Below are positions 1-13,140 of a DNA stretch of 64,000 bases, in pieces (position 1 is the stretch's first letter; each line of letters starts with the position of its first letter). The notes beneath the pieces are model-generated. The model saw only the letters and a list, made by a program, of their open reading frames with translations, was not told the origin of the DNA and made no database searches. The stretch covers positions 62,001-126,000 of the forward strand of contig JASEVX010000370.1 of NCBI GenBank assembly GCA_031761405.1, given 5' to 3'. The position numbers were made by a program, and so were the translations under genes. Source of the DNA: Serripes groenlandicus (Eukaryota > Mollusca > Bivalvia > Cardiida > Cardiidae).

Positions 1-365
1 TCTTCACGATGGGATCCAGACGTTTCGTAACCTCTCCGTTTCGTAACAGAAAACAAATGGCCGTTTGGTAACCGAACCGTTTCGTACCCGGAAAATGTTT
101 GGCTGTTTGATAACTGATACTGTTTTGTACCCGAAAACAAATTGGCTGTTTCGTACCCGAAAATAGATTGGTTGTTTCGTACCCGAAAATAAATCGGCCG
201 TTTGGTAATCGAACCGTTTCGTACCCGGAAAATGTTTGGCTGTTCGGTAACTGATACTGTTTTGTACCCGAAAACAAATTGGTTGTTCGTACCCGAAAAT
301 AAATCGGCCGTTTGGTAACCGAACTGTCTCGTCGTACTTGGTCCAGACGTTTCGTAACCTCTCCC
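1..365. repeat. Minisatellite of GTTTCGTACCCGAAAA-type monomers
   Basis: Degenerate monomers of roughly 28-30 bp (core TTTCGTACCCGAAAA or TTTGGTAACCGAA) are arranged in a higher-order unit: similar blocks start near 66, 203 and 313. The array is bracketed by a direct repeat, TCCAGACGTTTCGTAACC at about 13 and 336. It may continue left of the window. The same monomers occur in reverse complement at 14036-14285. Confidence 0.85.
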
Positions 366-2093
366 TTTCGATATTTGCTTTGTGATTTGTATTGTTTCAA
401 AAGTGCTGTCTATTACTAGGTTGGGAGTTTCGGATGTAGATTGACGTTGATCGCAATCAAGGCTCTCTATGTAGTATATGCTTTTCAGAATGTCCTTCAA
501 TAATATTATGACTTCGAGTGTATACCTGTTTGAAATGCTGGGCAAATGCGTTAGCCATAGGTCATGTTCACTGATCGCACAGTAATGTAAAACTTATAAA
601 TGCATTTTCCTTGGTTACACAATTCAACTAAAACTTTCCTATTCAACCTTTTACATGATAAAACGACAGGATAAATACATATATATCCATAAATGTACGT
701 TTAACTCTTTCAGCGGCGTCTTTCCAAAGAGCTAATGAACCAGTCCGTGTTCAAGATCGGGCGACTCATTGTTTCATGTTATAAGAGATTTGGAGTATTT
801 TGATAACTCAATGCTGATTTCATGACCAGCTGACTAACCCGATTCTGTGTTGTTCGCAAAAAAATCCCGATTGCCATTTGCGCTGAAAGTGTTAAAAAAA
901 ACTAAAAACTTTTAAATTCAAAAGACATACCGCTTTTATAAAATAAAATGATAAAATATATGCATCTTCAGAAAATTTGATTCATTCCTAGCATGGTGAA
1001 TTCATCACTAAAGATAATTTAAAACCATCTGTTTGTCATTTAAATCACCCATTAACTCATGTCACTGAAAAGAAACTCTGTTCCCTAAAACACAAGTTAA
1101 AAATGTTGGACTATGTATACACATATCTAAGAAATGAATGGTCACTAGAAAATTAAATTCCCAAGAGAAAAGAATGGATGGATTCACTGATATGTCGAGT
1201 TTAAACCCGTTTGATAACATCTTGAATAACTGCAGTTAGCATTCTCCACTTGAACATACATGTAATTAGAAAAAGTGACATGGTAAGATGTGATAAGAAA
1301 ATTGTATATATTATGGTTCCCGTTGTGAACCTTTATACACGAATGAAAAGAGTTATTTATGATTATGCAATCATACTCTGAATAACCATTTCCCACTTGT
1401 CGACACAATTTGATGTAACCGCATCAGACGACATTTGAAAACCATGTATCTAAAGGTAAAATTGCTCATAATCAGCACTTTCTCCATTTGCTATAATATT
1501 TTCAAATCTTATTTCCTATTAAATTATTATGCTATTATTTAAAATCAATTTAAATGTATTTGCCAAGACGCTTTGGAAATCGTCTGCTGCAGAATAAATG
1601 TAAGTGAGAAATAGACCTTTGAAAGTGTGTTGAAATCAGATATCGTATATAATTATGAAATTTGCAATGTTTTATGGTTGTGAAACCCACGTAGCGACCA
1701 TAACGGGCCGTGCTGTACGAACATCAGTGTACATTATGACTAAATATGTACTGCCACGCTATGTCATATAAATGTGAACTATATGCCCGAGACCTCTCTC
1801 CGCCTCGGTGCAGGTTCGATCCCCGCCGGTTCATACAGAGAACTTTAAAACTGGTGATTTGTGCTGAACGATCAGCGCTTAAAGAGTTAAGGGCAAATAG
1901 ATCTATCAGATCACTTTCCAGTTTTATTCTTTCATTGTGTTAGCCTTGTTATTCAAATGTTAATATATGAAGATGAATATTTTCAAGAAGGTGTCTCCGT
2001 TTGGTAATAAATTACTTCTCTATACGAAAAGGGTTGGGTCCACTTTTGTCAATCCACTTTCTCAGCTGAACCAATAGACTAGATTTCAATTAT
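366..2093. other. Geneless stretch with MITE remnants
   Basis: No coding region recognised. At 1428-1640 there are degraded halves of the fold-back family found many times in this window (GCAGACGA-type ends around a segment resembling AATTGCTCA...TTTCTCCATTTG). At 1812-1826 there is a B-box-like GGTTCGATCCCCGCC, but no convincing A box upstream. Confidence 0.4.
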
Positions 2094-2655
2094 TTTAGGA
2101 TGCCGCCGCAATAAAATAACATAAAAGTAAAATCATCAAATACAACACATTTATTCCCAGACAAAAAATAATAACGACACACATCATAAACACTATTATT
2201 GTGGAGTTAATTTGGACGCAAGTGGTATTCAGCCATCATGGAGGACGGCACAGTGATCATTAGACTGTTATGCAGTTGCACGCACCAAATATGTATGACT
2301 AGTAGTTTTATATGAAAGCATGACCTTTTCCGCTTTCTGTTCTGGGCATCCCTCTCCCCTATAGATAATTTATCAATGGTGCGTGCCATAGACAAAGCCA
2401 TGAATTAAACTTAGGATTGTTGGAATCCTGTGAGAAGCCGCCTTGCAAGGTTCCACATCCTTGAGACATGCCATGCATAATAGCCCCTCACAGTTCCCAG
2501 CTCCTCGTCCGTGACACCCGAGGCCCCGTTCCTGACTGATGCCGACAGAGTCCAAGCCTCGAGGTCGACGTTGGAGGTATAAATAACAATGAATTCTGAC
2601 TATTAGGTATGCTAGATCACTATGCCGCCCACTCACTGGCCGCTAGAATCCCAAT
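2094..2655. repeat. Direct repeat A, copy 1
   Basis: About 562 bp nearly identical to 3361-3922, with one visible substitution (GATGCCGACAG here, GATGCAGACAG in copy 2). No recognisable protein. The high identity implies a recent duplication. The left boundary shares ATTATTTTAGG with copy 2, and the right boundary ends at GGCCGCTAGAATCC. Confidence 0.93.
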
Positions 2656-3058
2656 ACCACAAGCGAAGAATGTTGTTGCCCCCCTACAGTAATGGAGGCA
2701 ATCTAGAAATGCTGTGCTAAAAGTGTTAACGAAATGTTTAGAAACCCATCCTGTAAAGTGTATGGCATGACCTATTATCACAGCAGGTCTCATAAAACAA
2801 AAGTAAGCACTTTGACATGTCCTTATATCATCTTATATCAAGGTTATCGTTCTGTAAAGTTAATGAATATCACGATACACAGCCATAAAAGTCACATGAC
2901 GCAAAGGTTAACACCAAGACCCATCCGGTTATCCAGTTCCATGGCAATTGGTTTGTTTAAGGGCTGTTTATTTCCGATGATCGCATCAAATGAACCTGAA
3001 AACATAAAAAAAAAACTCACAGCAGAATCAATAGCCTAAATAATGGGTGGGAGGGTGG

Positions 3059-3364
3059 GTTTTCCGAAATCTATTTTGTGCATGGTTCCTTGAAGCTGAT
3101 TGAAAAAAGGCCGAGTGTTCCGAATATTCTCAAATTTTGAAGTGTCCGAGACTTTGCGTAATAGGTGATTAGACGCTTAATCAAATCCAATAGTAAATGC
3201 AAGCGCTTTGTCGTCTAGAATTGATCATAACAGATAGGCGAATTAACCCGGAAGTAAACGATTCCCAAAACTCCAAAAACACTATTTAAAAACAACTCCC
3301 AACCCACCACGGTTTGTCAGCCCCAAAATAAATGAGATTATTGCTAGGGCCATAATCTGTATTA
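3059..3364. repeat. Direct repeat B, copy 1
   Basis: About 305 bp beginning TTTTCCGAAATCTATTTTG and ending ATAATCTGTATTATT, repeated almost unchanged at 7352-7662. Its right end abuts repeat A copy 2, so A and B are joined at 3361-3365 but separate elsewhere. No coding potential recognised. Confidence 0.92.
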
Positions 3365-3922
3365 TTTTAGGATGCCGCCGCAATAAAATAACATAAAAGT
3401 AAAATCATCAAATACAACACATTTATTCCCAGACAAAAAATAATAACGACACACATCATAAACACTATTATTGTGGAGTTAATTTGGACGCAAGTGGTAT
3501 TCAGCCATCATGGAGGACGGCACAGTGATCATTAGACTGTTATGCAGTTGCACGCACCAAATATGTATGACTAGTAGTTTTATATGAAAGCATGACCTTT
3601 TCCGCTTTCTGTTCTGGGCATCCCTCTCCCCTATAGATAATTTATCAATGGTGCGTGCCATAGACAAAGCCATGAATTAAACTTAGGATTGTTGGAATCC
3701 TGTGAGAAGCCGCCTTGCAAGGTTCCACATCCTTGAGACATGCCATGCATAATAGCCCCTCACAGTTCCCAGCTCCTCGTCCGTGACACCCGAGGCCCCG
3801 TTCCTGACTGATGCAGACAGAGTCCAAGCCTCGAGGTCGACGTTGGAGGTATAAATAACAATGAATTCTGACTATTAGGTATGCTAGATCACTATGCCGC
3901 CCACTCACTGGCCGCTAGAATC
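3361..3922. repeat. Direct repeat A, copy 2
   Basis: Second copy of the 2094-2655 block. A further piece of the same block (CGCACCAAATATGTA through CTTTTCCGCTTT, compare 2281-2338) recurs at about 3976-4033, so the region has been rearranged more than once. Confidence 0.92.
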
Positions 3923-4560
3923 CGCCACAGAAAATTTAGTATAAATTTGTCCCCCATTCAGCGGCCTATCTATACGCACCAAATATGTACGACTAGTAGT
4001 TTTATATGAAAGCATGACCTTTTCCGCTTTCATTCCAATACCCTACTAGTGGGTTCAGCGGGAAAATGGACATTGGGGTATAGCAATCACAGTGGACCGC
4101 GCGGTGAACCAAGACACCAGATCCTATCCTCCTCTGACAATAGCCTTCAAAATCCATATTACAACCTCCATTTCAATTCGTAGTTTACTTTTAAAATTCC
4201 ATAAATCCAAAGGGCCTAAAAGCGGGGTCCACGAGAGATGCGCTAATACAAGAAATCCATTGCTTGTTCTGGACATAACTCTCCCCTAAAAACTAATGAT
4301 ATAAATTTGGAATGGCATGCTTAATAACTGGGGAAGGCCACCTCACAAGGTTTCCGTCATTGTTGACATGCCATGCAAGGCAGTCCCCACCAATTCAAAG
4401 CTTCCCCAAGCCCCCGTTCCTGACTAATGCAGGGTCCAGGCACTGAGGTCGGATGGCTAATACAGGTCATCCCTCTCTCCTATACACAAGTCCACTTATT
4501 TTGGTATCAATTTCCCATATAATTGATCTACCATTCCATAAATTCCTCACAATCTGATGT

Positions 4561-4891
4561 CCAGTTGTATTAATGTGTTCCTTTTGTTACTTATTTTTTC
4601 CCCCCCAAAGCTCACTTGATTAGATTCAAGGCCTCTCCAGGAAATCCATGATGATTTCCCACCAATCGATTGATTTGGGTTTAACACCGTTAAACCAGTA
4701 CTTTTCCAAGCAATTGGCTGCTTTTCCAGTTGTATTAATGTGTTCCTTTTGTTACTTATTTTTTCCCCCCAAAGCTCACTTGATTAGATTCAAGGCCTCT
4801 CCAGGAAATCCATGATGATTTCCCACCAATCGATTGATTTGGGTTTAACACCGTTAAACCAGTACTTCTCCAAGCAATTGGCTGCTTTTCC
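4561..4891. repeat. 165-bp tandem duplication within SINE-like DNA
   Basis: Two head-to-tail copies (4561-4725 and 4726-4891), each starting CCAGTTGTATTAATGTGTTC and ending CAATTGGCTGCTTTTCC. They contain TTGATTTGGGTTTAACACCG, the reverse complement of the 3' end of the tRNA-derived SINE family seen elsewhere in this window. Confidence 0.9.
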
Positions 4892-5145
4892 ACATAGACT
4901 GCTAGTCAGTTCACCTACTTATATGTTTCCTGGTTTTTTCACACTAGTACTCCATACAACATACTTGTCCAAGCAACTCGCTGCTTTTCCACATAGACTG
5001 ATAGTCAGTCATATCACTACGGCCAGTTAGCCTACTCATGTTTCCTGTTTCACACCAGTACTCCATACTTTTCCAAGCAACTGGCTGCTTTTCCACTGGT
5101 GAAAGACGAACAATGTGTGTCACAGCGACCTCTGCTAAACGTCGG
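4892..5145 (-). repeat. SINE-derived segment, minus orientation
   Basis: Contains ACCAGTACTCCATACTTTTC, CAAGCAACTGGCTGCTTTTC and AACGTCGGAAAGAATGT, which match the body of the SINE at 14780-14970 in the same orientation. The tRNA-like head is not visible. It is followed at 5150-5220 by a half copy of the fold-back MITE family. Confidence 0.65.
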
Positions 5146-5259
5146 AAAGAATGTATGATGATAAGTTATCCCATACCTACATACAACAAATCTGTATTCT
5201 GCAGCAGACAACTTTGAAAACAGATTAGCTAATATTTCATGTACTTCATAAGTTTCCAT

Positions 5260-6980
5260 TGTGTAGTACCAACAAGATCATTCCCACGTAGGATAGGAGA
5301 ACTACGATCATGACTGACCGTTGGTGACGGGTGATAAACTAACTTGGGAAGTAGTAGGCTACAGTAAATACCACTGGCATCTTTTAATCATACAAACCCA
5401 GACCATGTGACCTCCTTAAATTAGCTCATCCTTCCACTCTGGCAATCAGTGGGTCACCCGGCCCATGAGCCAAATATCTGTAAATAAACTAAGGAATGGT
5501 GCAGCTTGTGAACCAAGCTGAAGCATTACGTTAAGACGGATGTAAGCAACATAATGAGCATATAGCACAAATAATCACATGGCTTCTTGTAAGCATGCAA
5601 AGGAGAATAACCAAACTCAAAACAGTAGGAAATCAATAGTGCTGTGTAATTAGGCCAAGGGAGCATTAAGTTTTCTTAAACGCACCAGTAATCTTTGCGA
5701 TCGATCTTAAGCGGCCTAACAAGTTAGCAAGTTTATTTAAATGGCCAGATACATGCACAGCCCTAAAACGATATTCAATCTCAAAGGTCAAACATGTCGT
5801 CTAAATCAAGGGAAAGGTTATAAAAGATATCTGTAAGAGTAAGGTGAATGCCCTAAGAAGTGTCATGACTTGTTTTCGAAGGCTCTCTCCCCATATGGAA
5901 GTGATAATGAAATCTGGAAACTGCTAGAATGGTTATGTCCCAATGAGGCCCCGTTAGATCAAGGCATGTGGGCCAATGTGCATGTGGGAACTTCCTACAA
6001 AAACTGAAAGTCCTCATTACAAACCCCGTTTCTGTTGGGTCGTCTTCCATACCAGATTCTGCTTGAAGGTGAAAATGAGGCTTTCAAACCTTAAATTCAA
6101 TTGATCAATCTGCGGCAGAAAGGAATGCAAGATAGACTAGCAATCAAAGTTAAAATATCCAGTTATGAACTGCATTTTATAATACTTAAAAATACATTTG
6201 TTGCTGAAAGTGTATACTTAAATTCCACTTATTATCTGCTGGAATAGCTTCTTAAAAGTATATCCCCAGGTTTCAAACCAATTTCACCAATTACCCAAGA
6301 TACCAATCAAGAACGACATTTTCTTAAAAGTACATATACTCAAGCAGTAAGTTATCCTAGCAAACCCATTTTGTGACAGAAAACAGACATTATGGAAGCA
6401 CGGTGTTCAGTTCCCTTTTCCCCAAAAAAATAAAATAAATCATCTAGGTAAAGTATTAGATGTTCAGTCCCCTAAGATTGCCTTCTTTAGCTTGTCTAAA
6501 ATAACAACCTTTTAGGAGAAGGACCGACGACTTTCGCGTAGTCTGCGGAATATGGCAAAAAGTTCTCCTGTCTTGCAGGCAATCAAATGACAAAGCCATG
6601 ACAAAATAAAAGTTACCATCAAATTCAACCATTAAACCAAGTTCGTCGAAATCGAAAATACAGGCAAAGAGTTCAAAGCTTGTGAATTGAACTGAGCAGA
6701 GAATAGGATACAGTATATAAAGTCATTATGTGAATGACCTGGTGTACAAGCCTAAATTCACTGGCTGTTCTTCGGGGAAGAGAGCTAGCGGATATACCCT
6801 GCTTTTGGCAGAAGACGATTTTTTAAATGGGCCCGAAACACTACCAGCCGTAACTCATACCGTATGGCATCCACATGACTCCCTAGCTAAACTTGCTAGT
6901 TATCATGATCCAGAATAATACAAATGAGCAAAGTTATTAAGTGAAGTTGCCGCTACCAACAAGTTCAACTTTCAAAAATC
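5260..6980. other. Geneless stretch, nothing recognised
   Basis: AT-rich DNA with short open frames only. No domain, RNA gene, repeat array or clear splice-bounded exon could be supported. Confidence 0.4.
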
Positions 6981-7178
6981 GAGGTTAATTGGGTTCCTTG
7001 ACGGCGAAACATTGCACGGTCCAGTGTATGGGCAGATATGTCATCCAGCTCAAATCGCGATTTCTTCCTATCATTGATAAGTTCAATACGAGACGTCTAG
7101 GCGTCCCTCCCTGCAATAAATTTGTCCTTGAAATGGACCAGACTGACATAGGATCGCCTAAAATGATAGAATACTCAC

Positions 7179-7256
7179 CACGTGACGAGATCGTCAATGA
7201 TGCGAGACAAACAAGACTCATCAATTCTATTGATCACAACGACACCGCCATTTTTT
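7179..7256 (-). promoter_or_regulatory. Possible minus-strand first exon with YY1-like motif
   Basis: On the minus strand AAAAAATGGCGGTG (7244-7256) resembles a YY1 initiator, and the segment downstream ends in a strong donor, CACGTG|GTGAGTAT, with the intron starting at 7178. The stretch is GC-richer than its surroundings. No protein was recognised and no matching acceptor was found, so this is only a candidate. Confidence 0.2.
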
Positions 7257-7351
7257 CTCCCGTTCCCTTCCACACGGATTATTCGTCTGTGTTCTTTTCC
7301 TCCACGGCATAGTCTTTCCAAAATTATCGCCGATGATTTTGGATATTAAAT

Positions 7352-7662
7352 CGTTTTTCCGAAATCTATTTTGTGCATGGTTCCTTGAAGCTGATTGAAA
7401 AAAGGCCGAGTGTTCCGAATATTCTCAAATTTTGAAGTGTCCGAGACTTTGCGTAATAGGTGATTAGACGCTTAATCAAATCCAATAGTAAATGCAAGCG
7501 CTTTGTCGTCTAGAATTGATCATAACAGATAGGCGAATTAACCCGGAAGTAAACGATTCCCAAAACTCCAAAAACACTATTTAAAAACAACTCCCAACCC
7601 ACCACGGTTTGTCAGCCCCAAAATAAATGAGATTATTGCTAGGGCCATAATCTGTATTATTT
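7352..7662. repeat. Direct repeat B, copy 2
   Basis: Second copy of 3059-3364, near-identical. Here the right end runs into a fold-back MITE (TTTCCACATATGACAAAT) instead of repeat A. Confidence 0.92.
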
Positions 7663-7665
7663 CCA

Positions 7666-7832
7666 CATATGACAAATAAGCAGCAGACGACGTCGAAAAC
7701 TTTTATTCAAAACTATGGAAACTCTCTTTAAATGAAAGTTGTTATGAGCATTTTTCTCTTTTGCCACTATTGTCAAACTTTGTCTGTTGCAGATGCGTCG
7801 AAGATCGTCTGTATGTGGGAAGGGTTAAATCA
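7666..7832. mobile_element. Fold-back MITE, family 1
   Basis: Ends resemble TTTCCCACATACAACAAAT and its reverse complement (here TCTGTATGTGGGAAGGGTTA at the right), with GCAGCAGACGAC near the left end and a central arm pair. About ten related copies or halves occur in the window, near 1428, 5150, 32655, 38616, 39660, 50000, 60110, 61375, 63440 and 63870. No coding capacity; non-autonomous. Confidence 0.7.
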
Positions 7833-8215
7833 TAAAATCATAAAAATTCAGAAGCTATTCGACAAGCAATATGTACCACGGATCAAGTCAAATCGGGACG
7901 ACATCCGAAGCGTCCCGATTGGTTTAGCGTCATATATTATATTTTAACATATTTTAGACCCTTTATGCCTTGCAGATGTTTATCAATTGTTGTTTTAATT
8001 GGGCTTAAACACCGTTTTCAACAATTTTGTAAATAGTCCAAAGATAGCGATAGCAGAGTTGGCACCAATTTCCCTGTGTATTTATTAAAAGATAAGTGTT
8101 ATTTCTATATACGAGTTTAATACTAACATATAATGCTATTTCCTTGTAAAAGTGACCTTGTTCATGTACAATGTGCATAGTTATTGAAAACACCGTGGAA
8201 AATGAGATATCTTTA

Positions 8216-8890
8216 TATGTAAAAGTACTGAATATATTTCAATGAAACTTGAAATATACATACACATCAATAAGCGAGAGTGCATAATACAAGAACCATA
8301 ACTTTATAGTGAATAATTTTCAAATTATTTCCCTTGCTATACTTTATATTTCCATGTCAGGACCATAACTCGAAAACAAGTACTAAAGATATTTCGATGA
8401 AACTTGAAATGTATACAAATATTAAAGAGAGGAAGTTCATTACACAAGAACCATCCGTTCGTCCGTCACACTTTATTTGCATTGAGCATAAATCTAAAAG
8501 TACTGACTATATTTCAATGAAACTTGAAATATACATACATATCATTAAGAGAGAGTGCATAATACAAGAACCATAACTTTATAGTGAATAATTTTCAAAT
8601 TATCTCCCTTGTTAGACTTTATATTTCCATGTCAGGACCATAACTCGAAAAGTACTAAAGATATTTTGATGAAACTTGAAATGTATACAGATATTAAAGA
8701 AAAGAAGTGCATTACAGAAGACCCATAACTTATAGTGAATCATTTTCAAATGATCTCCCTTGTTAGACTTTATATTTCAATTTCAGGACCATACCTCCAA
8801 AAGTACGAAAGTTATTTCGATAAAACTTGAAATGGTGATAGATATTAAAGAGAGGAAGTGCATTACACAAGAACCATATATAATAAATAA
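8216..8890. repeat. About 150-bp tandem repeat, five degenerate units
   Basis: Units share AAAGTACTAAAGATATTTCG, ATGAAACTTGAAAT, AAGAACCATAACTTTATAGT and TATATTTCCATGTCAGGACC. The short open frames inside are by-products of the repeat. Confidence 0.85.
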
Positions 8891-8899
8891 TAAAAATGT

Positions 8900-10075
8900 T
8901 TTTATCATTTTCTTTTAAAGAAGTCTGTATTACGTAAATAGGTATGATCACTAGTTTAAGGTAGTTCTATCAGACAATGCCTATTATCACTTAACAAAGC
9001 CCTTATGGGGAACATCATTCGGTTCCACCTATTCCTTGTTTCTTTGTGAAAGAGGTATTACAAGATGTATGTGATGAAATAAAATTTAAAACAATTCGGT
9101 CTTGATTATTGATAGTCTTTGATTTAAACTAAGTTTGTATATTTTCCACCTAAATAAATCGAAACTTTTTAAAAGAAAAAATGTTATTTTCTCTTTAACT
9201 ATGGCCAATAATCTTACAATACTCATATGTATATACATGTACTTTTTTTTCTAAAAGTTGCTACCTCCCAACTAATAAACGTATCATCGCTATGAAACAA
9301 TGCAAATTTATGCAAACATCTTCAGCTAAAAGGAAATTGGCGAAGCATAGCTATGTGAAGAGAATGATCGTGTTATGTATATAAGAAAAATAAGGTTTGA
9401 AAATGAAACATTTCGATGAGTAGCCTCGGCTTTTAACAATAAATGTATGCTGATTTTGTTATTTCATTGCTGATTGCAGAGTTCATCCAATTAAGAGATT
9501 GCAAATTGTATTGATATCTCTTAGAAGCACATATGTGACATAGTGTTGTTAATTTGACCCCAATTATCTTGTTAATGACATCTGCGATGCCTCTTTCTCC
9601 AACCATTTATCAATAGTTTCGCAAACATTATTTGGACATTTTTGTTTAAGGAAAAAAATATATAGTGTGACAAATATGAAATGAGATACCATTTTAGATG
9701 TATTTTCACTGTGTTATTCCCAAATAGTTACTTTATCGGTTTAAGGGCTTGATTAAATAAGAAATGATTAGCAGTTTCTTACATTTTTAACCAGGTTTTC
9801 CGAAGGAAAAATCTGGTTATTAGTTTGGCGAAGTCGGCGGGCGGGCGGTTGGGCAAGTAAACGGTTAAGGCAGATCACTGATTATCACCCAGGCATTAGG
9901 GATCCTAAAATGTGGCTGCTTACAACAAAAGGTTGCTTAATACGTGTGAAAGCTTGAGCCGAAGGCTCGAGCGAAGCACGCCTATAGGTTACACGTACGA
10001 ACACATCATACGAGATCAAAACAACGAGAATTCAGTACAATCTTACTGTTTTTCACATATCAAATCTCAACCCCA
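8900..10075. other. Geneless stretch with a repeat terminus hairpin
   Basis: AT-rich, without genes. At 9791-9822 AACCAGGTTTTCCGAAGG followed by a matching arm ending CTGGTT forms a hairpin, then a GCGGGCGG-rich stretch. This looks like the end of a dispersed repeat, but its extent cannot be set. Confidence 0.4.
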
Positions 10076-10079
10076 TAGC

Positions 10080-10190
10080 ACTTTTTTTCGGCCATTTTGC
10101 TTCCGGTCTTACTGGTGAATGTAGAGCGCCTATGTAATAGAGAGTGAGAGCGCCTATGTAATAGAGATTGCCAAATGTGACGTCATTGCA
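10080..10190. promoter_or_regulatory. Promoter-like cluster (ETS, YY1, CRE motifs)
   Basis: On the minus strand ACCGGAAGC (ETS-like) is followed by AAAATGGCCG (YY1-like) at about 10088-10110. A perfect CRE, TGACGTCA, lies at 10178-10185 and another at 10623-10630. AGCGCCTATGTAATAGAG is duplicated between. A good splice donor, CAAG|GTAAGC, follows with its exon ending at 10517 (plus strand). Motifs alone do not prove a promoter. Confidence 0.25.
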
Positions 10191-11007
10191 ACGAAAAGTA
10201 ACGTCATTGTAAGGCAAGTAATAAATAAATAACAAAAGGAAAACGACAGGAATGGTAGGAAAAGATAGTTTGACTCGTCACAAATGGATTTCATTCACTG
10301 GAAGGACTTTATGAAGGCTAAGTCGACTATTCTTTTGTACCTGTCATCATTATTTCATGGATTTTATATCTTTGCAATATAGAGAAGCAATAAACACTTG
10401 AAAATGATTGTAAATAATTTCAACGGAAGTTATCGTTCGTTACACTGGCCTCGGATATTATTTTAACTGAAAAGGACGAACAATTCTGTTTCTGTATCGG
10501 CATAGCTTCATTTCAAGGTAAGCTATTTATTATATCAATAATTTGCTTAAAAATATAACTTCATTTCTAAATTATTTATTATATCTGTTGGGAACGATCC
10601 ACGATGCTTTCGTCACATCGCGTGACGTCACATGGTGTGTATCGTTTATGACTGTATCTGTCATTTGAAGCCGAAGCCGTCTTGTCAAATGTTGACTCCA
10701 CTCAAGAAAATAGCTATTAAAACTATCATATCTTCGACTGTCTAGTTGTATTGACTTTAAGACGTTTATCTATTTATTGCAGTAAATGTAGCAAACAAAC
10801 AAAACTACAGTCAATTTCAAATTATTTGCCTTCAATTTACATTATTTTTTTACATTGTACAGTTTAACAGTTTATGTCTATGACCTAGTCTTTGTCAAAT
10901 CATGAAAGTATGACCAGAATCAGTTCACCCTGATTTTGGGGTATACATAGTAAATGTCTTAATGTCTATATCCTCCAACCTGAAAGAGAGGAAAACACTT
11001 TCATGCC

Positions 11008-11560
11008 TTCAAATGAGTCTATTGTTTTAAAGAAATGATGTTATATGTGGACTATCAGTAAAACACATAACTTTTCTTTCAATAGGCTGAATTTCTAGTA
11101 GTTTCATATTTTTTTTTATCCAAAATTTGTTTATTGATCAAACTCAAATGAGTCCATTGTTTTAAAGGAATGATGTCATATGTGGGCTATCAATAAAACA
11201 CATTACTTTTCTTTCATCAGGCTGAATTTCTAGTAGATTTATCTTTTTTTTTATCCAAAATGTGTTTATTGATCAAACTCAAATGAGTCCATTGTTTTAA
11301 AGAAATGATGTCATATATATGTGGACTATCAGTAAAACACATTACTTGTCTTTCAACAGGCTGCATTTCTAGTAGATTCATCTTTTTTTTAACCAAAATG
11401 TGTTTATTGATCAAACTCAAATGAGTCATGATTGTTTATAAGAAATGATGTCATATGGGGGCTATCAGTAAAACACTTTACTTTTCTTTCAACAGGCTGA
11501 ATTTCTAGTAGTTTCCTTCTTTTTTTTTTTTATCCAAAATGTGTTTATTGATCAGATTGG
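11008..11560. repeat. About 130-bp tandem repeat, four copies
   Basis: Each unit contains AAATGAGTCCATTGTTTTAA, AGAAATGATGTCATATG, ACTATCAGTAAAACACATTA, CAGGCTGAATTTCTAGTAG and TTTATTGATCAAACTC. T-runs in the units vary in length. Confidence 0.92.
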
Positions 11561-13140
11561 ACAAACTTGGTACTAAGAATTTAAACATTATTTTCACTAG
11601 GTTATTTAAAATACTCTGCATGTATGTATTCAAACAATATTTGAAAAAGATTCAACATCTATTGACAGCACTATTTTCATACTTGGGAGCACAACAACCA
11701 ATGATGTCATAGAACTCTTCAAATTGAAGAGCAAATGCAAAATAAAAGCCTTTTACGGTCACCGATTTAGGTCCGTCTATGAAACAGGGCAATGTACACT
11801 AACTATATCAAACTCAAATAAGGTAAAAACAAACTGAGCATTGAAATCTGTAGATAAAGAGGATCAATCTCTTTTTAAATTCAACAAACACTCAAAATAC
11901 TTTTTATTCAAATAAATTTGTATAAACATTTTGGTTGAACAATAAAGAAAACGTAATCTGTTTTTCAACAGAAAAAGGCTATAAGGCAGTTCATAATTAA
12001 TGTCAGTTATGTTAGTCACCCAGTGACCTCACATAAGTGTTCTGTCCTCTGATATAACTGAAATACCACAGAAATGTATCTGTTTTCTATGTAATTTATT
12101 GTGAAATCCATTTTTCTGTGTGAAATTGTATATTCTATACAATAGAAATGGTAAAATTTAAATTGGTATACATTCATTGTAACAAAAAAATTCTTATACT
12201 TTACTGGTAATAAAAGTACACATATTTTCATGAACTGCTGCTCAAAATAAAAACCTATACTGTAGTTTAATGGTAAAACACCTGGTCTAACAAGAGTTCT
12301 AAGATCAAATCTCAGCAGGTACATGTTTTGAAAGAGGCAACTAAACTTAACAATGTATACATGAAACAATTATGTTGTGGGGAGTTGTCTTACTTAAACA
12401 CTTATTACATTTTTATCCAGGCTTCTAGTGAAAATAGTTTACTCCCTGTACCCTTTTCAAAAGCTTTTATAATTGAGCAATAACAATTAAAAAAAGGAAT
12501 GGTTATCAACATTGATAACTCTGAGAATCTGTACATGTTCAAGGATTGATCCAGCTTTGATAACCGTTCTAATATCAAAGTTTTAACGAAATTTATACAT
12601 CATATTTTTATAATAGAGCAATTTTAACATGATCACTAACAATGTTAAATTATTGCAAATTCTTCTGGAAAATCCATTTCTCTGTTTGTACTTTTTATAA
12701 TTTCTTTATTTGCTATAAACATAATGTTTATTGTTTTATGCAATAAAATGTATATTGAATATATTGATCAGATCTTATATTATCCATTTTTTTTTCAAAC
12801 AACATATTTCAGATACATGTATATATATTCAGTAACTGTTGTTGACACTAAGTCTGGTACTTATTAACAAATAATCTGATGCTGTTTTCATGTTTTACAA
12901 ATTAAAAACCAGAAAAGGAGATAGGTGTTCAAAGTGAAAATGTTGTTGAATAGGAACATATTGTTCATTTTGGATATGTTCATTTTGGATCAATTACACC
13001 ATTCCGACAATGTATTCGGATTAGTCACAGACATCAAGTAATTTACATCAGACAAGGCCGGCTAAACTTTAACCTTTCCAACATACATCATTATAAATGG
13101 GACTTTTGAAAATATTTGTCAAAAATTACATTTTTCTCAG
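11561..13140. other. Geneless AT-rich stretch
   Basis: No domain or repeat array recognised. The 117-codon minus-strand frame at 12016-12369 has AT-driven composition and no recognisable motif. A D-arm-like TAGTTTAATGGTAAAAC at about 12262 recalls a tRNA or SINE head, but a complete cloverleaf could not be drawn. Confidence 0.4.

Noticed and set aside
1812..1826. B-box-like GGTTCGATCCCCGCC suggesting a tRNA or SINE
   Set aside because: No A box at the right distance and no foldable cloverleaf.
2373..3908. Paired 87-codon minus-strand frames in repeat A
   Set aside because: Identical because the DNA is duplicated. No domain, initiation context or RNA evidence.
12250..12325. tRNA-like D-arm (TAGTTTAATGGTAAAAC) with weak T-arm
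   Set aside because: Anticodon and acceptor stems do not pair well. At best a degenerate tRNA or SINE head.
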